In this document: piece by piece, positions 61,144 to 64,000 of the stretch
Numbering within the stretch: position 1 is the first letter of the stretch
Layout of the letters: the number at the start of each line of letters is the position of its first letter
Source of the DNA: Albula goreensis
Lineage: Eukaryota; Chordata; Actinopteri; Albuliformes; Albulidae
Direction: 5' to 3'
NCBI GenBank assembly: GCA_022829145.1
Contig: CM040743.1
Span: forward strand, 3,715,146 to 3,779,145
DNA length: 64,000 nt
The notes under the pieces: generated by a model
Databases searched by the model: none
What the model was told of the DNA's origin: nothing
The model's input: only the letters and a program-made list of their open reading frames with translations
Made by a program: the position numbers and the translations under genes

Positions 61144-61253
61144 TCAGTAATTGAGGATCTGCACATCGAACAGGTCGCACACTCCCTCGTTATCGTCCAG
61201 GTTGAAGTTGTAGTCCACCCCCGGGGTGGGCGAGAGGCGAAGCAACGGGAACA
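61144..61253 (-). CDS. e2f5: e2f5 last coding exon
   Basis: Acceptor ctcgcag, stop TGA (plus 61144-61146). Encodes [20 protein letters not shown] and [16 protein letters not shown], the pocket-protein-binding segment. Confidence 0.95.
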
Positions 61254-63738
61254 CTGCGAGGGGGAGGAGGAAGCCATTTTAATGTATACACACACACCCC
61301 GAAAGATTTTACAATTCTCAGTGGGCCTCCAAAGGAATGCACTTTGGGAAATGTAGTTTCAGTCAGCGATCGGGGTATAAGGTTTCCAGTTGTCACAAAG
61401 AGGAGGAGCTACTGAATATTCCATACCCAAGTTCAACCAATCATTGAGCTTTGCTGTAGGGACATATACTTTGATTGGTTCAGAGTTATCAGTGATTGAC
61501 AGCACATCATAGCTCCACATGTTATGATGCTCATTCAGCCACCATTGATTTCAGTAAGGTGAAAGAAATTATGATTTAATTACATATTAAACAACAAAAA
61601 TGGGACAAACGATGCGACTGAAACAAAATGGCTCACCATCAGAGGACATCAGCTCATCAATGAGATCGGCAACACCTGCACAGATGACAAAACCAATCAG
61701 ATCTTTAGCAAAACTGCAGCCAGCTGTCACATTTTACTACAGTACTTATTTCTCTGTATTTCCTGAAGGAACACCCCGATTCGCTGAAGCAGTGCCCCAA
61801 AGGGCAAAAACTACAGACTACCACGCGTGTGCATGCACACCTGCTACAGGTTTGTGTACGACCCCTTAAGTTCATCGTCTAAAACAATTTGCAGATCAAC
61901 ATTCGGTAAAGTGTTTTGGCATGACCACACTGGTCAACAGGGTGCTGGAACGAGGGACGGCACCTTCTCGCTCCTCCTTCATCTGGTCGGCCGTGTTGAG
62001 CTTCAGCAGGCTCCCCACGTCCAGCGGCAGCAGGGGCTGCAGGTTGTGACCTCCGGCCTCACCCGTCTCCGTGACGACCGCCGGGCAGCTCAGGGGCTCC
62101 GAAATCATCATCTGGGGGTTACAGTCTGAGGGAGGGAGGGAGGGAGAGGAGAGGGGGATGGGGGCTTAGTCCTGACAGCACAAGGGAGACCCTGCCTTTT
62201 TGCTAGAAGTATGCAACACTGCGAAGGCCACATATACAGTTATCCAAATAACGGTGTTGGGCTGCCTACATAAAAATGTAATATTAAAGTCCAAAGGAGG
62301 TGCAACATTGACAGAAAAAATATTTTGAGCTATTTTCATTCATTTTCTTTTTCATAATATTTTACCTAGTTTATTACCATGTATTCTTTAACAAAAGTTT
62401 GGAAAACCTGCATTAAAAATGTAACTTCTATTAGAAGGTGCACTCTGTTAGATGACTATAATTAGACCACACATACAAAATATTTTGAGACACCCTGAAG
62501 CAGCACTATCCAAAACCTTGTGTTTCGGCCCTACTCTGCTCTTTTCTCTCACCTATCGGCAGGTCGGACACAGAGCCAGGGGTGAGCTGCGAGTCTGGTG
62601 GCGCCCCCTTGTGGTCACGCAGGCCAAGCTGGGGGGTGGGGTACTTCTGCATGCTGGCGGGGGTGCTGGGGGGCGTGGGCATGGCCGCGATGTCCTCTGG
62701 GGGCGGAACGGAGAACACCATGGGCTTGGAGGTGCTGGTCTCACGGTTGATCAGCATCACCTGTATGGGGGCGGATTGACTCCTGAGATTCACCTGGTAC
62801 TTCTTCTGCCCGTTCTGACCCTGTGGGGGAGGAAGGAGGAGATACGCCGTTTGAAAATGCACCGAAGGGATTAATAGTAATTGCTCAACTCAAAACTTTA
62901 ACAGTCAAAAACAAAACAAAAAAGACCTTTGGGCAGAGACTCAGAAGCACATTAAGAAAACCAGCAATCTTGTTCTTTAATTTGTGCAATCAGTTACTTA
63001 TTTACAGTGCAGCAGAGAGCGGTATGCACTCAGATTTTCATTTCCACCAATTTCTGTTGCATCAACTTGTACCCATGTAATGCAACCATGTTAACTCTGT
63101 TACTTGGATAACACAAATACATTTCATTTTATGTGAATGTACAAGGGGGAAAAAAAAAAAAAAGACTGATTTAGCAAGATATGGCACTCATAATCTAATT
63201 TAGAGAACAGACTAAAGTAGTTTAATAAAAGCCAGCAAACAAACAGACCTGTAGTGCTACTGTAGTACAAAGTTAGCCAAATATGAGAACCAGAAACGTA
63301 CCATCTCAGGCACCGGGACCTCAAGCTGAGTCCCGGAGGGGGCGATGACGGCCAGGAGGGTGTCACCTGCACGATCCCACAGAGCAGAAGCACGTTAGCA
63401 TACAAACACACGCAAACACTGGCAAGGACATGTACCAAACAGACAAGACAGTCCAGATCGAGAAGCCAAATCTCATTTTAACATGTTTCATACGATACAT
63501 ACACAATCTATAGTAATGGCTGAAAGCATGAGAATTCCATCTGGAAAGTCAATTTTCTGACCTCCAACTGAATATATGACGTATGTTCTTTTGCAAATTA
63601 CTGATCTAATGGGGCTGCCCTGTTCATAAATTTACTGAGCAAATTGAGGGGTTATTTTTCCCAACTTCCATAACTGCTAAGAAACAAACATGCATACTTA
63701 CCGCTGAAGGCATTGCAGATGTCTTCATGTGTGACATA
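61144..63738 (-). CDS. e2f5: E2F5 transcription factor, C-terminal six exons (226 aa, 5' end outside window)
   Basis: Exons (minus strand, in order) 63702-63738, 63302-63366, 62553-62820, 61964-62125, 61637-61675 and 61144-61253 join to 681 bp with consistent phases and a TGA. They encode the marked-box/coiled-coil-marked-box part ([62 protein letters not shown]-like SVPPPEDI), a linker and the C-terminal activation/pocket-binding region ([35 protein letters not shown], ending ILNY). The C terminus matches E2F5 rather than E2F4, as recalled (DVPVLNL). E2F5 binds E2F sites with DP partners and is held as a repressor by p130/p107. The DNA-binding domain and leucine-zipper region lie beyond 64000. 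The order and intron phases support a functional gene. Confidence 0.93.
61254..61636 (-). other. e2f5 last intron
   Basis: About 0.38 kb. Contains the third CCAAT-bounded inverted element (61436-61479) and a short CACACAC run. Confidence 0.85.
61436..61479 (+). repeat. CCAAT-bounded inverted element, copy 3
   Basis: ACCAATCA at 61436-61443 and TGATTGGT at 61472-61479 bound a 44-bp segment, as in copies 1 and 2. Confidence 0.55.
61637..61675 (-). CDS. e2f5: e2f5 39-bp microexon
   Basis: Acceptor ctgtgcag, donor gtgagcc. Encodes [13 protein letters not shown], matching the IIDELMSSD block of E2F5. Too short to find by open-frame scanning. Confidence 0.93.
61964..62125 (-). CDS. e2f5: e2f5 linker exon, 162 bp
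   Basis: Acceptor ccctcag, donor gtgccgt (weaker than usual). Adds 54 codons in frame, from [20 protein letters not shown] through [15 protein letters not shown] to KEEREG. It has no counterpart I recognise in the mammalian protein. Codon phase (1 to 1) fits both neighbours. Confidence 0.75.
62126..62552 (-). other. e2f5 intron between marked-box and linker exons
   Basis: About 0.43 kb. AT-rich with a short purine-rich stretch beside the 62125 acceptor (polypyrimidine on the transcript). Nothing else was recognised. Confidence 0.85.
62553..62820 (-). CDS. e2f5: e2f5 exon with marked-box end and Pro-rich linker
   Basis: Acceptor cccccacag, donor gtgagag; 268 bp. Encodes [38 protein letters not shown] and [20 protein letters not shown], then a linker to PGSVSDLPI. 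Strong match to E2F5 through SKPVVFPVPPPDD. Confidence 0.95.
62821..63301 (-). other. e2f5 intron
   Basis: About 0.48 kb, AT-rich, with a poly-A run near 63149-63163. Nothing recognised. Confidence 0.85.
63302..63366 (-). CDS. e2f5: e2f5 65-bp exon ([12 protein letters not shown])
   Basis: Acceptor cgtgcag, donor gtacgtt. Encodes [20 protein letters not shown] then EM, nearly identical to the E2F4/E2F5 marked box. Confidence 0.95.
63367..63701 (-). other. e2f5 intron
   Basis: 335 bp, AT-rich. Nothing recognised. Confidence 0.85.
63702..63738 (-). CDS. e2f5: e2f5 37-bp exon ([13 protein letters not shown])
   Basis: Donor gtaagta. The acceptor is taken as the AG before TATGTCACACATG, with a modest pyrimidine tract. 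Encodes [12 protein letters not shown] plus the first base of the next Gly codon, matching [14 protein letters not shown]. The 5' border is the least certain of the set. Confidence 0.8.
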
Positions 63739-64000
63739 CTTAAATGTATGCAAATTAAGGACCAACATCAACCGGGGCAAAAAACATCTAAGGCAATTCG
63801 TTTTGTCAATGCCCTGCAGCCATTTGCAACCGTTCCCTATTGGTCTTAAAATGAAACTTACGATAAAACTGGAGGCAGATCAGTATCTGTACTATTTCAC
63901 AACAACTCCATACATAAAATTACAGGGGAGGCATGTCAACTGCGTAAGGAACTGCTTCAGCTGCTCAGGAAAGTGCCAAATAGCAAGGCAAACCAGCAGA
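63739..64000 (-). other. Start of upstream e2f5 intron (runs off window)
   Basis: No sequence matching the preceding E2F5 dimerisation exon (WLQQSIKNV-type) was found here, so that exon lies beyond the window. Confidence 0.7.

Overview
This window is vertebrate nuclear DNA, most likely from a teleost fish. It has long introns, GT-AG splicing, long CA/TG and CT microsatellites, several minisatellites, tRNA-headed SINE-like elements, and exons that translate to vertebrate proteins. One SINE-like family (GGGGCAGCC head, GGATAAAAG...TCAGCTAAATGAC tail) looks like elements of early-branching teleosts such as elopomorphs; that species hint is weak.

Two protein-coding genes are supported and they converge. 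On the plus strand, slc22a23 (orphan SLC22-family transporter) runs from an ATG at 5494 to a stop at 52453 in ten exons. The spliced CDS is 3066 bp, giving 1021 residues with every exon phase consistent. Exon 1 lies in a CpG-rich segment, intron 1 is about 20 kb and intron 3 about 16 kb. The 3' UTR is about 5.5 kb and ends near an AATAAA at 57948. On the minus strand, the last six coding exons of e2f5 (226 residues, ending in the pocket-protein-binding C terminus) lie at 61144-63738. Its 3' UTR reaches to about 58.83 kb. The 5' exons of e2f5 (DNA-binding domain, most of the dimerisation region) are beyond the right edge.

Layout: 1-5.49 kb, 5' flank with a 76-bp tandem repeat and a (GAT)n tract; 5.5-26.2 kb, exon 1 and intron 1 with minisatellites, SINE-like copies and a pair of inverted GC-rich minisatellites just before exon 2; 26.2-27.7 kb, exons 2-3; 27.7-43.7 kb, intron 3, ending in a roughly 980-bp polypyrimidine tract that abuts exon 4; 43.7-52.5 kb, exons 4-10; 52.5-58 kb, 3' UTR; 58-64 kb, e2f5.

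The most interesting observations are these. Exon 10 of slc22a23 carries a Thr/Asp/Pro-rich cytosolic tail of over 400 residues, much longer than the mammalian tail as I recall it, with nine in-frame 16-residue repeats. The 3' end of exon 7, with its splice donor, is tandemly copied into intron 7. Two minisatellites sharing a core sit in inverted orientation upstream of exon 2. Four AP-1 motifs lie at an exact 8-bp period in intron 3. No undescribed multi-gene system, CRISPR array or host RNA gene was found. Most other open frames are by-products of simple repeats.
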